Source: Rhodococcus xishaensis (GTDB lineage Bacteria; Actinomycetota; Actinomycetes; Mycobacteriales; Mycobacteriaceae). From it: DNA of 64,000 nucleotides. The translations under genes were made by a program, and so were the position numbers. The notes below the pieces were generated by a model that did not search any database, was not told the origin of the DNA, and worked only from the letters and a program-made list of their open reading frames with translations. How positions within the stretch are numbered: the first letter of the stretch is position 1; every line of letters starts with the position of its first letter. The stretch is taken from the NCBI RefSeq assembly GCF_004011825.1, contig NZ_RKLO01000005.1, positions 124,001-188,000 on the forward strand, given 5' to 3'. Of the stretch, positions 44,336-53,032 are shown one piece after another.

Positions 44336-44360
44336 TGTGACAGATTACTCGCCTGTCACA
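44336..44360. promoter_or_regulatory. Inverted repeat upstream of senX3
   Basis: TGTGACA at 44336-44342 and TGTCACA at 44354-44360, perfect 7-bp arms with an 11-bp spacer, about 40-65 bp upstream of the senX3 start. Binding protein unknown. Confidence 0.4.
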
Positions 44361-44386
44361 GGACTGAGAGCTGGCGTTTTCTGCTC

Positions 44387-44408
44387 GTTCACCGTTAGTT
44401 TCCGAACG
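44387..44408. promoter_or_regulatory. PHO-box-like direct repeat upstream of senX3-regX3
   Basis: GTTCACCGTTA followed at once by GTTTCCGAACG: two 11-bp units of the GTTCACC type recognised by actinobacterial PhoP/RegX3 proteins. It lies about 95-115 bp upstream of senX3 and fits autoregulation by RegX3. The second unit is imperfect. Confidence 0.5.
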
Positions 44409-44435
44409 GGCATTCGCTCAGCGCAAGGCGAAGGA

Positions 44436-44463
44436 GCCGGCACGAACGTCGTTACGTGCCGGC
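44436..44463 (-). terminator. Terminator hairpin after gpm1
   Basis: GCCGGCACG (44436-44444) pairs with CGTGCCGGC (44455-44463), and AACG/CGTT extends the stem inwards. It lies 36 bp past the gpm1 stop. Confidence 0.75.
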
Positions 44464-44498
44464 CCCAGCCAGATCTTCGTCAGAACTACTTGGAAGAA

Positions 44499-45245
44499 CT
44501 ACTTGGCACCCTGGCTCGCGACGGCGGCGGCTCCGGCCGCGGCGGCTACGGGGTCGAGGTAGGTGCCACCCGGGTTCAGCGGCCTCAGGTTCTCGTCCAG
44601 GTCGTATCGCAGCGGGATGCCCGTCGGAATGTTCAGGCCGGCGATGTCCTCGTCGGAGATGCCCTCGAGGTGCTTGACCAGCGCCCGCAACGAGTTGCCG
44701 TGCGCGGTGATCAGGACAGTCTTGCCGGCCGCGAGGTCGGCGGCGATGGTCTCTTCCCAGTACGGGATGAGGCGCTTGACCACGTCGAGCAGGCACTCGG
44801 TGAGCGGAACCGCCGGCAGGTCCGCATAACGCGGATCCGCGTCCTGGCTGTACTCGCTGCCGGCCTCGATGGGCGGGGGTGGGGTGTCGTAGCTGCGGCG
44901 CCACAGCATGAACTGCTCCTCGCCGAACTCCGCCTTGGTCTGGGCCTTGTTCTTGCCCTGCAGAGCGCCGTAGTGGCGTTCGTTGAGGCGCCAGTCGCGC
45001 ACGACGGGGATCCAGTGGCGGTCGCAGGCGTCGAGCGCGAGGTTCGCGGTGCTGATCGCGCGACGCAGCAGCGACGTGTACAGAACGTCTGGGAGCAGGT
45101 GGTGTTCGGCGAGCAGTTCACCGGCACGCTTGCCCTCGGCCATGCCCTTGTCGGTGAGGTGCACGTCCACCCAGCCGGTGAACAGGTTCAGCGCGTTCCA
45201 TTCGCTCTCGCCGTGGCGGAGCAGCACGAGTGTTCCGGTACTCAT
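44499..45245 (-). CDS. gpmA: 2,3-bisphosphoglycerate-dependent phosphoglycerate mutase
   Basis: A 248-residue glycolytic mutase interconverting 3- and 2-phosphoglycerate. [12 protein letters not shown] carries the phosphohistidine (His11); [17 protein letters not shown] and [12 protein letters not shown] complete the active site. The C-terminus has an Ala-rich tail. ATG 45245 lies upstream of senX3 in the same direction, as with Rv0489 (gpm1, recalled). Confidence 0.96.
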   Translation of the reverse strand: MSTGTLVLLRHGESEWNALNLFTGWVDVHLTDKGMAEGKRAGELLAEHHLLPDVLYTSLLRRAISTANLALDACDRHWIPVVRDWRLNERHYGALQGKNKAQTKAEFGEEQFMLWRRSYDTPPPPIEAGSEYSQDADPRYADLPAVPLTECLLDVVKRLIPYWEETIAADLAAGKTVLITAHGNSLRALVKHLEGISDEDIAGLNIPTGIPLRYDLDENLRPLNPGGTYLDPVAAAAGAAAVASQGAK

Positions 45246-45395
45246 GCCGTCAATCCTGGCATGGCACGTAATCGTGTGGTCGCCCGAGCCTTTGGGCGCC
45301 CCCGTCGGCGGGGATACGTGGGACGGGAACAGCTCGGCCACGCGACTCGACGCGACGACGATTGGCGTCATTTTCGCGGCGATCGAGAGTAGTCA

Positions 45396-45425
45396 TTGAA
45401 ACTCTTGCATCCGCCTTCCTAACGT
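45396..45425 (+). promoter_or_regulatory. Promoter of mdlC
   Basis: TTGAAA (45396-45401) and TAACGT (45420-45425) with an 18-bp spacer, 54 bp upstream of the mdlC start. Just downstream, the direct repeats TTGGAGTCA and TTGGAGTGA lie 18 bp apart and could be a regulator site. Confidence 0.5.
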
Positions 45426-45479
45426 GGTTGGAGTCATCCCGCGATTGGAGTGACGTCCCCGTCGAACGGAGAACTCTCG

Positions 45480-47066
45480 ATGGCTGACGTGAGCCAGGCG
45501 ACCTACGACGTGCTGCGGGCGCACGGCCTGACGACTATCTTCGGCAATCCCGGATCCAACGAACTGCCCTTCCTCGCTGGAATGCCCGACGACTTCCGCT
45601 ACGTCCTCGGCTTGCACGAGGGCGCTGTGCTGGCCATGGCGGACGGCTTCGCGCAAGCGAGGGGCGGCTCGGCATTCGTCAACCTGCACGCGGCTGCGGG
45701 CACCGGCAATGCGATGGGTCCGCTCACCAACACGGTGTACGCGCACAGCCCATTGATCATCACGGCGGGCCAGCAAGTTCGCTCGACGATCGGCCAGGAG
45801 GTGATGCTCGCCAACGTCGACGCACCGATGCTCCCGAAACCACTCGTGAAGTGGTCGAGCGAACCGGCGTGCGCGCAGGACGTACCCCGGACCATCAGCC
45901 AGGCCATCCACATCGCGAACCTGCCAGCCAAGGGGCCGGTGTACGTGTCGGTGCCGTACGACGACTGGGGCCAGGAAGCACCCGCCGAGACCCGGCACCT
46001 GGTCGAGCGCACCACGGCGCCCGCCAACTCCCTGAGCGCCGATCAACTCGAGACCATCGCCGAGGCTCTCGACCGTGCCCGGCACCCCGTCCTGGTCCTC
46101 GGCTCCGAGGTGGACGCCGAGCACGCGAACGACGAGGCCGTGCGCCTCGCGGACGCCCTGAACGCGCCGGTGTGGGTCGCACCATTGCCGTCGAGGTGCC
46201 CGTTCCCCACCCGCCACCGCAGCTTCAGGGGCGTACTGCCCGCCGCCGTTCAGGAGGTGACCGACGCGCTCGCCGGGCACGACCTGATTCTCGTCGTTGG
46301 AGCCGCGGTCTTCCGCTACCACCAGTTCGTACCCGGCGATTACCTGCCTGAGGGCACCCGGTTGATCCACTTGACCAGCGATCCGAGCGAGGCCGCCCGG
46401 GCACCGATGGGCGACGCATGGGTCACCGGTGTACGCGACGCTGTGACCCGTCTCGCCGATGCCGTGACACCTGGACGCCGGCCGGCGCTCCCGTCGCTTC
46501 CCGACATCGCACCGCACCGAACGTCATCGGAGGCCATTCATCCGGAACATCTGTTCGCGTTGCTGCGCGAGAACGCTCCCGACGACGTGGTTTACGTGAA
46601 GGAGTCGACATCGACGATCGGGGCCTTCTGGTCTCAGATGGACCTGTCCTTGCCGAACAGTTACTTCTTCCCCGCGTCCGGTGGTCTCGGGTGGGGACTT
46701 CCCGCCGCGGTCGGCGCCCAGCTCGCCCTCCCCGACCGTCGCGTGGTGGGCCTGATCGGGGACGGATCCGCCAACTACGGGATCACGGCCCTGTGGACCG
46801 CCGCTCACTACCACATACCGACCATCATCGTGATCCTGAAGAACGGCACGTATGGCGTCCTGCGGTGGTTCGCGCGGGTTCTCGAAGCCGGGGAAACTCC
46901 CGGGTTGGACGTCCCCGGGATCGACTTCGCGGCCATCGCGTCGGGCTACGGGGTCACGGCGACGTCGGTTCGTACACCCACCGCGTTCGTCGCGGCTTTC
47001 GAGAAGGCACTGGCCGGCGACAGCCCAGTCGTGATCGAGGTCGAGACCGCTTTCAGCGAACCCTGA
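45480..47066 (+). CDS. mdlC: Benzoylformate decarboxylase (ThDP-dependent)
   Basis: A 528-residue ThDP enzyme, the same length as Pseudomonas putida benzoylformate decarboxylase. The catalytic residues fall at the same numbers: Ser26 (FGNPGSNELPF), Glu47 (LHEGAV), His70 (VNLHAA), and a histidine in FRYHQFVPG that corresponds to His281. The ThDP motif is GDGSANYGITALWT...LKNGTYG. It converts benzoylformate to benzaldehyde in mandelate breakdown. GGAGA precedes the ATG at 45480. No mandelate racemase or dehydrogenase is nearby, so the substrate could be another 2-oxo acid. Confidence 0.88.
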   Translation: MADVSQATYDVLRAHGLTTIFGNPGSNELPFLAGMPDDFRYVLGLHEGAVLAMADGFAQARGGSAFVNLHAAAGTGNAMGPLTNTVYAHSPLIITAGQQVRSTIGQEVMLANVDAPMLPKPLVKWSSEPACAQDVPRTISQAIHIANLPAKGPVYVSVPYDDWGQEAPAETRHLVERTTAPANSLSADQLETIAEALDRARHPVLVLGSEVDAEHANDEAVRLADALNAPVWVAPLPSRCPFPTRHRSFRGVLPAAVQEVTDALAGHDLILVVGAAVFRYHQFVPGDYLPEGTRLIHLTSDPSEAARAPMGDAWVTGVRDAVTRLADAVTPGRRPALPSLPDIAPHRTSSEAIHPEHLFALLRENAPDDVVYVKESTSTIGAFWSQMDLSLPNSYFFPASGGLGWGLPAAVGAQLALPDRRVVGLIGDGSANYGITALWTAAHYHIPTIIVILKNGTYGVLRWFARVLEAGETPGLDVPGIDFAAIASGYGVTATSVRTPTAFVAAFEKALAGDSPVVIEVETAFSEP

Positions 47067-47090
47067 ACCGCGACCGCCTCCGCGGCTGCC

Positions 47091-47618
47091 CTATCGCTCC
47101 TCGGACACCTCGTCGGGCGCCTCGACCAGGTGCTTGAACGGCTGCAGGTTCGCCAGGGACTCGCCCCGGGATACGCGCCACTCCCATTCCCGCTTGATCG
47201 ACGACGCGAAGCCGAGTTCGAGCAGCACGTTGAAGTCTCCGTCGGCGGCCTCGAGCACCTGGCCGAGCACACGATCGAGCTCGTCACCGGTCACGGCGTG
47301 CGACGGGATCCGCCCGGTCAGGTAGATGTCACCGATCTTGTCGAGCGTGTAGTGGACGCCGTACAGCCGGCGGTTGCGGCGCAGGAGATGTTTGTAGACC
47401 CCCTCGAAGTTCTCGTCCGGCTTGCGGCACACGAACGCCTCGACGCGGACGCCGTGGTTGCCGACGGTGAGCAGCGCCGTCGTCCCGAGCTTGTGCTCGC
47501 CGGGCAACTTCACGATGAACTGGTTCTCACCCCGGCGGGTGTAGTCGAGCTCGCGCTCCTTCAGCGCGCCGCCGATGACCTCTGCGACGACACCCGGGTC
47601 TCGATCCAGTTCACTCAT
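47091..47618 (-). CDS. YbjN-domain protein
   Basis: A 175-residue soluble protein of the YbjN type (T3SS chaperone-like fold): [44 protein letters not shown] and [23 protein letters not shown] match the conserved strands. It may act as a chaperone or regulator; in mycobacteria the corresponding gene is Rv0487 (recalled), next to mshA. The ATG at 47618 overlaps the mshA stop (ATGA). Confidence 0.8.
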   Translation of the reverse strand: MSELDRDPGVVAEVIGGALKERELDYTRRGENQFIVKLPGEHKLGTTALLTVGNHGVRVEAFVCRKPDENFEGVYKHLLRRNRRLYGVHYTLDKIGDIYLTGRIPSHAVTGDELDRVLGQVLEAADGDFNVLLELGFASSIKREWEWRVSRGESLANLQPFKHLVEAPDEVSEER

Positions 47619-49018
47619 ATCCGCACCCCACCCTGTTGGACACTCTTGCGGCGCAGCCTCCACAGCCCCCGTGACCGCGGGGAGAACTCGCCGCCCTCCG
47701 ACATCCGCTGGTACTTCGCGGTCGCGGCCTGATAGCTGGCGAGCAACCCGTCGGCGGTGTGTTGCCAGGAGAAATTCTCCGCGTGCCGCGGCGCCCTGGC
47801 CGCCAGTTCGTCGAGGCGGTCGGGCGTCGTCACGAGGGACTGCAGCGCCGATGCCCAATCGTCGATACGGTGCCCCTGCACGAGCAGCCCGGTCCGTCCG
47901 TCCTGCACGGCTGTACCGAGTCCCCCGACGTCGGCCGCGACGACGGGGGTTCCGCACGCCTGAGCCTCGATCGCGACCAGGCCGAACGATTCCGAATAGC
48001 TCGGTACCGCAACCAGGTCCGATGCACAGTAGACAGCTGCCAGCTTCTCGGGCGGCTGCGGGGGCAGGAAGGTCACCCGCGCCGAGATTCCCAGTGACGC
48101 GGCGAGCTCGATCAGCGAATCGGGCCTCTCGAGGCCCGTGCCGGACGGTCCGCCGACGACCAGCACCCGCAACGGTAGGTCCGCCTCGCGGGCCATCACC
48201 TCGGCCGCGGCCCGCAGCAAGACGTCGGGCGCCTTGAGCGGCTGGATCCGTCCGACGAACGTCACGATCGTCTCGGACGGGTCCAGTCCGAGAGCGACCC
48301 GCGCCGCGCGGCGGTCTCCGGGCCGATAGCACTCGAGATCGGCGCCCGGGGCGACGACGTCGACGTTGTCCGCGCACGCCCCGTAGATCGAAGTGAGCTG
48401 GGCGGCCTCCTCGGCGGTGTTGGCCGTCAGACGGTCGGCCTCCGCGACCACCTGCTGCTCACCGATCCGGCGGGCCGCCGGCTCCGGGGTGTCGCCGTCG
48501 GCGAGGGAGGCGTTCTTCACCGCCGCGAGGGTGTGTGCGGTGTGGACCAGAGGTACGCCCCACCGGTCCCGTGCAAGCCAGCCGACCTGGCCCGACAGCC
48601 AGTAGTGCGAGTGCACGAGGTCGTAGTAGCCAGGCTCGTGCCGCACCTCCTCACGCAACACCCCCGCCGCGAACGCGCACAGCTGCGTCGGCAGCGCGTG
48701 CTTGTCGAGGCCCTCGTACGGACCGGCCTCGACATTGCGGACGCGGACACCGGGCGCGGCCTCCTGCACCAACGGATCGTCCGACGACGTCGCGCGGGTG
48801 AAGATGTCCACCTCGACACCGCGACGAGCAAGTTGGATCGCGGTCTGCAACACGTACACGTTCATTCCGCCCGCGTCACCGGTGCCTGGCTGGGCTAGCG
48901 GCGAGGTGTGTACGGAGAGGACGGCGACCCGTCGGGGTTCCGCGCTGTGCTTGGGTGTCACGCGTCCATAGTGCCCTGTCGCGCTGCCGTCGGGTAATTG
49001 CACCTGCAACCACGCCAT
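47615..49018 (-). CDS. mshA: D-inositol-3-phosphate glycosyltransferase MshA (mycothiol)
   Basis: A 467-residue GT4 enzyme that joins GlcNAc from UDP-GlcNAc to inositol-3-phosphate, the first step of mycothiol synthesis. [52 protein letters not shown] and [20 protein letters not shown] are the conserved segments. The start is uncertain: ATG 49018 is used; GTG 48961 gives 448 residues and is also possible. It is divergent from an LmbE-type deacetylase gene. Confidence 0.94.
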   Translation of the reverse strand: MAWLQVQLPDGSATGHYGRVTPKHSAEPRRVAVLSVHTSPLAQPGTGDAGGMNVYVLQTAIQLARRGVEVDIFTRATSSDDPLVQEAAPGVRVRNVEAGPYEGLDKHALPTQLCAFAAGVLREEVRHEPGYYDLVHSHYWLSGQVGWLARDRWGVPLVHTAHTLAAVKNASLADGDTPEPAARRIGEQQVVAEADRLTANTAEEAAQLTSIYGACADNVDVVAPGADLECYRPGDRRAARVALGLDPSETIVTFVGRIQPLKAPDVLLRAAAEVMAREADLPLRVLVVGGPSGTGLERPDSLIELAASLGISARVTFLPPQPPEKLAAVYCASDLVAVPSYSESFGLVAIEAQACGTPVVAADVGGLGTAVQDGRTGLLVQGHRIDDWASALQSLVTTPDRLDELAARAPRHAENFSWQHTADGLLASYQAATAKYQRMSEGGEFSPRSRGLWRLRRKSVQQGGVRI

Positions 49019-49062
49019 GGAACCCCGCACCCTTCCCGGTGCGCCGCCCTGTCCGGTACGAG

Positions 49063-49090
49063 GACCTTCCCCGTACGACCTTCCCCGTAC
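49063..49090. repeat. Two tandem 14-bp repeats in the mshA/deacetylase gap
   Basis: GACCTTCCCCGTAC occurs twice without a gap, at 49063-49076 and 49077-49090, between the divergent starts. It may be a regulator site or slippage product. Confidence 0.75.
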
Positions 49091-49124
49091 GACACTGTCG
49101 GGCCCGTATGTGAACATTCAACTC

Positions 49125-49988
49125 ATGAGCGTTCTGGTTTGCTTCCATGCACATCCCGACGACGAGGTATTCCTGACCGGCGGAGTGATGCGGCAGGCTG
49201 CCGATGCCGGCCACCGCGTCGTCGTGGTCACCGCGACCGACGGCGCACTCGGCCAGGTTCCGGACGGGCTGCTCACTGACGGTGAGACCCTCGCGCAGCG
49301 TCGCCGCCGCGAACTCGAGGCGTCGACGAGCGCCTTGGGCGCGCACCGGGTGGTGATGCTGCACTACGCCGATTCCGGCATGGCTGGGACGGCGGGCAAC
49401 GCGAATCCGGACGCATTCTGCAACATCGACGTCGACACTGCGGCTGCCCGGCTCGCCGAGATCCTCGCCGAGGAGTCCGCGGATGTCCTGACGATCTACG
49501 ACCCCAACGGGGGCTACGGACATCCTGACCACATTCAGGTGCACCGCGTGGGGGTGCGCGCGGCCGAATTGGCGAACGTGCCGCACGTGTACGAGGCCAC
49601 GATCAATCGCGACCACATTCGTGGGCTGACACAGTCCAACCCCGAGTGGACCGAGGATGCGCAACCGCCGGATCTCGACACATTCGGCCTGCCCGACTCG
49701 GAGATCACGACGGTCATCGACGTGAGCACGGTGCTCGCCGCGAAGCGGGCGGCGATGTTCGCGTACGAGACACAGATAGGCGACTTCGGACCGTTTCTGC
49801 ACATGCCCGAGGAACAGCTGCAGGCCGCGTTCGGCCGGGAGTGGTTCCGTCGCCACGGCACACCGGCGGGAGCGAGGGAGACCGCCCTCCCGCTGGAGGG
49901 TGTGAGCGCCTCAGACCGAGGCGGCAGCGCGGATCGCGCCGTCGAGCACGGTCAGGGCGTCTTCGAGCAGGTCGTCGCCGATCACTAA
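49125..49988 (+). CDS. LmbE/PIG-L-type N-acetylglucosaminyl deacetylase
   Basis: A 287-residue zinc deacetylase of the MshB/Mca family. Zinc site AHPDDE (residues about 9-14) and GYGHPDHIQVH; DSGMAGT also matches MshB. Adjacent and divergent to mshA, so deacetylation of GlcNAc-inositol or mycothiol conjugates is plausible, but it may serve another substrate. The last 26 residues after ETALPLEG are unlike the family and lie antisense to gabT, suggesting a lost stop codon. ATG 49125 lacks a clear RBS. Confidence 0.82.
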   Translation: MSVLVCFHAHPDDEVFLTGGVMRQAADAGHRVVVVTATDGALGQVPDGLLTDGETLAQRRRRELEASTSALGAHRVVMLHYADSGMAGTAGNANPDAFCNIDVDTAAARLAEILAEESADVLTIYDPNGGYGHPDHIQVHRVGVRAAELANVPHVYEATINRDHIRGLTQSNPEWTEDAQPPDLDTFGLPDSEITTVIDVSTVLAAKRAAMFAYETQIGDFGPFLHMPEEQLQAAFGREWFRRHGTPAGARETALPLEGVSASDRGGSADRAVEHGQGVFEQVVADH

Positions 49989-51257
49989 GGGCGGCAACAG
50001 ACGGATCACATTGCCGTAGGTGCCGCAGGTCAACACGATGACACCCTGCTCGAGGGCGTTCGCCGCGACGGCCCTGGTGAGGTAGGCGTCCGGCTCGGTA
50101 GTGCCCGGCACAACCAGTTCGATCGCGATCATCGCTCCACGACCGCGGACGTCACCCACGGCGGGAACCTCCTCAGCGAGGGCTCGCAGCCGACGCGTCG
50201 CGATCTCACCTATCCGGCGGGCACGGGCCGGCAGTTCGAACTCGCGCATCGTCGCGAATGCGGCGAGGGCAGCAGCACACACGACTGGGTTGCCACCGTA
50301 GGTACCGCCCAAGCCACCGACGTGCACCTTGTCGAGCAGATCGGCGCGGCCGGTGATGGCCGATAGCGGCAGGCCACCTGCGATGCCCTTGGCCATCGCG
50401 ATGATGTCCGGGACGATCCGTTCGTCCTCGCACGCGAACCAGGAACCCGTGCGAGCGAAGCCGGTCTGGACTTCGTCAGCGATGAAAACCACGCCGTTGC
50501 TGCGCGCCCATGCGACCAACGTCGGGAGGAATCCTGTTGCGGGAACGATGAATCCACCCTCACCCTGAATCGGTTCGACGATGACCGCTGCCACCGACTC
50601 CGCGCCGATCTGATTCTCGATCCGGCTGATCGCACGCCGGGCGGCCTGCTCGCCGGTGAGACCGGCCTCGTCGCGGAACGGGTACGACATCGGCATCCGG
50701 TAGATCTCGGGCGCGAACGGCCCGAAGTTCTTCTTGTACGGCACCGACTTCGCTGTCAGCGCCATCGTCAGGTTGGTGCGGCCGTGATAGGCGTGGTCGA
50801 AGGCGACGACGGCGTCCCGCCCAGTGGCCAGGCGCGCCACCTTGATCGCGTTCTCGACGGCCTCCGCGCCGGAGTTGAACAAAGCGGTGCGCTTGTCGTG
50901 GTCGCCGGGGGTGAGGGCGGCAAGCTCCTCCGCGACCTGCACATAGCTCTCGTACGGCGTGACCATGAAGCACGTATGGGTGAACCGGCCGACCTGCTCC
51001 CGCACCGCGGCCGCCACCCTCGGATCCGATGCACCCACGCTGGTGACGGCGATCCCCGCGCCCAGGTCGATCAGCGAGTTGCCGTCGACGTCGACGACCA
51101 CACCACCGTCCGCGTCGGCCGCGTAGACGGGGACACTGGAACCGACACCGGCTGCGACCGCCGCGCGGCGGCGCGCGGCCAACTCGATGGACTTGGGGCC
51201 CGGCAGTTCGGTGACGAGTGCCCGTTCCTGGGGAAGACGGTAGGAAATGGTACGCAT
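49911..51257 (-). CDS. gabT: 4-aminobutyrate aminotransferase
   Basis: A 448-residue class III PLP aminotransferase moving the amino group of GABA to 2-oxoglutarate, giving succinate semialdehyde. FIADEVQTGFARTG and AMAKGIAGGLPLSA (PLP Lys) with VEPIQGEGGF and FNSGAEAVENAIKVAR are typical. AGGAAA precedes the ATG at 51257. Succinate-semialdehyde dehydrogenase is not in the window. It overlaps the convergent deacetylase gene by 78 bp. Confidence 0.9.
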   Translation of the reverse strand: MRTISYRLPQERALVTELPGPKSIELAARRRAAVAAGVGSSVPVYAADADGGVVVDVDGNSLIDLGAGIAVTSVGASDPRVAAAVREQVGRFTHTCFMVTPYESYVQVAEELAALTPGDHDKRTALFNSGAEAVENAIKVARLATGRDAVVAFDHAYHGRTNLTMALTAKSVPYKKNFGPFAPEIYRMPMSYPFRDEAGLTGEQAARRAISRIENQIGAESVAAVIVEPIQGEGGFIVPATGFLPTLVAWARSNGVVFIADEVQTGFARTGSWFACEDERIVPDIIAMAKGIAGGLPLSAITGRADLLDKVHVGGLGGTYGGNPVVCAAALAAFATMREFELPARARRIGEIATRRLRALAEEVPAVGDVRGRGAMIAIELVVPGTTEPDAYLTRAVAANALEQGVIVLTCGTYGNVIRLLPPLVIGDDLLEDALTVLDGAIRAAASV

Positions 51258-51404
51258 GGGAGATTTCCTCCGAAAAATGTTGTGACGCGGGCGTCCACCG
51301 GTGGTGGCGCTACCAATGTGCCCTACTCACATGGCGCTACATCTCCCAGAATGGCAGGTGCGAGCGGCTCTCGTTCACGATCTCGACGAGTCGCAGAGCG
51401 CGGT

Positions 51405-52712
51405 TCACACCCGCACGCTCGCCTTCCGCATGGCCGCCAGCGGATTCGAGTACAGCGAGCTGAGCGAGACCGCACAGGCCGCGTGCTCCTGTACCCGCTT
51501 TCCGAACCTCGTGATGTGGGCGTCGGCGCCCCCGACCCGCCCGGCGCGCGAGAGCGCCTGTGCCACGTGGGGTACAGCCTCGGGGTAGTCGGTGAACGCC
51601 TGCCCCCCGAGCGTGACCCGGTCCGGGTTGAACAGGTCGCGTACCACCGCGACGGCACGCCCCAGAGTCTGCGCGCGCTCGGTGAGGATCTGCTGCGCGG
51701 CGGTCGATCCCGACCGCGCCTCCCGATACAGTGCCACGATCGGCGGCAGCGTCGCGGTCGTCGGCAACACCCCTGCGCGCTGCGCCGCTCGCAGCACACC
51801 GCGATCACCGACGGTCACTTCGAGACAGCCGGTGGCACCACATTCGCAAGGCACGTCCGAACCGGTCGAAAGATGCGCGATGGAACCAGGGCCGGCCGCC
51901 GGCGTATGGACTCTTCCATCGAATGTGACTGCGACACCAACGGTTTCACGGGCGTAGAAGTACAGTTCGTTCCCCCGCTCCTCAGTGTTCACGGTCCGCT
52001 GCGGAGTAAGCAGCAACTCGGAGGCCGCCATCGCCTCCACCTGCGCAGCAACCGATACCGGCAACCCGAAGCCTGAACCGATCACGGCACCGACCCGGGC
52101 GCCCGTCCACCCGAGACGCGCGTGGTCCACCACGCCGGTTGCAGGATCGACACGGCCACCGAGCGCGACGCCCACCCAGAGAGGCCGGCGGCGGTGCCAG
52201 CGCGTCACGAAACGGCGCGCGCTTGCGGTGATCGTCGCGAGAGCCGACTCCGAGCCTCCCCGCGGTGTCGGAAGGTCCACGCCACCGAGGATCCGCCCCC
52301 GTAGGTCCGAGACGATGACGCTCGTGACAATCGCGCCGATGTGGATGCCGACGGTCAGGTACGGCTCATGGTTGATCTCGAACGGGATTCGGGGACGTCC
52401 GGCGGCTCCGGAGACGGCGAGGTCGGGACGCTCGCGCAGCAGCCCTGCGGACAGCATCGCGCTCACGTGACGGTTGACGGTCGCCGCACTCGCGCCCGAC
52501 GCCCGGGCACCGTCGTCGCGGTAGATCGGTCCACCGAAGGCGGCGGCCCGGAACACCGCAGCGGCCGGGCCCTCGGTGACGCCCAGGGTGGGTGACACGA
52601 TGCGCGATCGGCGGCTCGCGGGACGGGTATCGGCAGTGCTGAGAGGTCGAGGGGAGCCGGTCCGCGCGGTCGCGGACCCCGCCTGGGGTGCGTGTGGTGC
52701 TGCGATGAGCAT
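51405..52712 (-). CDS. ROK-family transcriptional regulator
   Basis: A 435-residue protein: about 45 polar residues, a winged helix (GASAATVNRHVSAMLSAGLL), then the ROK sugar-kinase fold with VGIHIGAIVTSVIVSDLRG, LGGRVDPATGV and the zinc motif CECGATGCLEV. It lacks the catalytic Asp of kinases at the usual LLGGxxD place, as fits a regulator. AAGGA lies before the ATG at 52712. The M. tuberculosis counterpart is Rv0485 (recalled). Divergent from an SDR gene over a 320-bp gap. Confidence 0.85.
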   Translation of the reverse strand: MLIAAPHAPQAGSATARTGSPRPLSTADTRPASRRSRIVSPTLGVTEGPAAAVFRAAAFGGPIYRDDGARASGASAATVNRHVSAMLSAGLLRERPDLAVSGAAGRPRIPFEINHEPYLTVGIHIGAIVTSVIVSDLRGRILGGVDLPTPRGGSESALATITASARRFVTRWHRRRPLWVGVALGGRVDPATGVVDHARLGWTGARVGAVIGSGFGLPVSVAAQVEAMAASELLLTPQRTVNTEERGNELYFYARETVGVAVTFDGRVHTPAAGPGSIAHLSTGSDVPCECGATGCLEVTVGDRGVLRAAQRAGVLPTTATLPPIVALYREARSGSTAAQQILTERAQTLGRAVAVVRDLFNPDRVTLGGQAFTDYPEAVPHVAQALSRAGRVGGADAHITRFGKRVQEHAACAVSLSSLYSNPLAAMRKASVRV

Positions 52713-52777
52713 GGGATGTCCTTACCCGCCCTGGCTGGGACGGCTGTCGACGCGGTCGAGGGCCGTGCTGCCGATGG

Positions 52778-52812
52778 GATGCCGACGCCAATGTAGGCAT
52801 CGGGTGATCACC
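52778..52812. promoter_or_regulatory. Palindromes upstream of the ROK regulator
   Basis: GATGCC (52778-52783) and GGCATC (52796-52801) with a 12-bp spacer, then the perfect 10-bp palindrome GGTGATCACC at 52803-52812. They lie 66-100 bp upstream of the ROK gene and are candidate operators for autoregulation. Confidence 0.4.
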
Positions 52813-52908
52813 GAGAAAGGAAGGGTGAGCGGCGCAGAATCAGCAGCACACGGTGCGGCAAGGACAACAGAGTTCCCGCGGACGCGGCAGCCGGGAGCCC
52901 AACGCAGC

Positions 52909-52924
52909 GGTCACGTAGGTGACC
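52909..52924. promoter_or_regulatory. Palindrome GGTCAC-N4-GTGACC upstream of the SDR
   Basis: Perfect 6-bp arms with a 4-bp spacer (GTAG), about 110 bp upstream of the SDR start. Confidence 0.35.
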
Positions 52925-53020
52925 CGCGGAGCGGACGTGGCGCCGGACGACATGACGATCAAGCTAGCATCCGCAATCCCACCCGCCGCGCCCGTCCCCG
53001 GTCACACCGTCGTTCGGCAC

Positions 53021-53026
53021 TACGAT
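53021..53026 (+). promoter_or_regulatory. Candidate -10 box (TACGAT) of the SDR gene
   Basis: TACGAT ends 6 nt before ATG 53033, with no RBS between: probable leaderless mRNA. The same hexamer and spacing precede senX3. Confidence 0.45.
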
Positions 53027-53032
53027 CGGGCC

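Larger units (their letters stand above)
52713..53032. other. 320-bp divergent gap between the ROK regulator and the SDR
   Basis: No supported ORF. It contains three palindromes: GATGCC/GGCATC (52778-52801), GGTGATCACC (52803-52812) and GGTCAC/GTGACC (52909-52924), and the SDR -10 box at its end. Confidence 0.55.

Noticed and set aside
45393-46517. 374-codon minus-strand frame opposite mdlC
   Set aside because: Antisense shadow of a gene with conserved catalytic residues at known positions.
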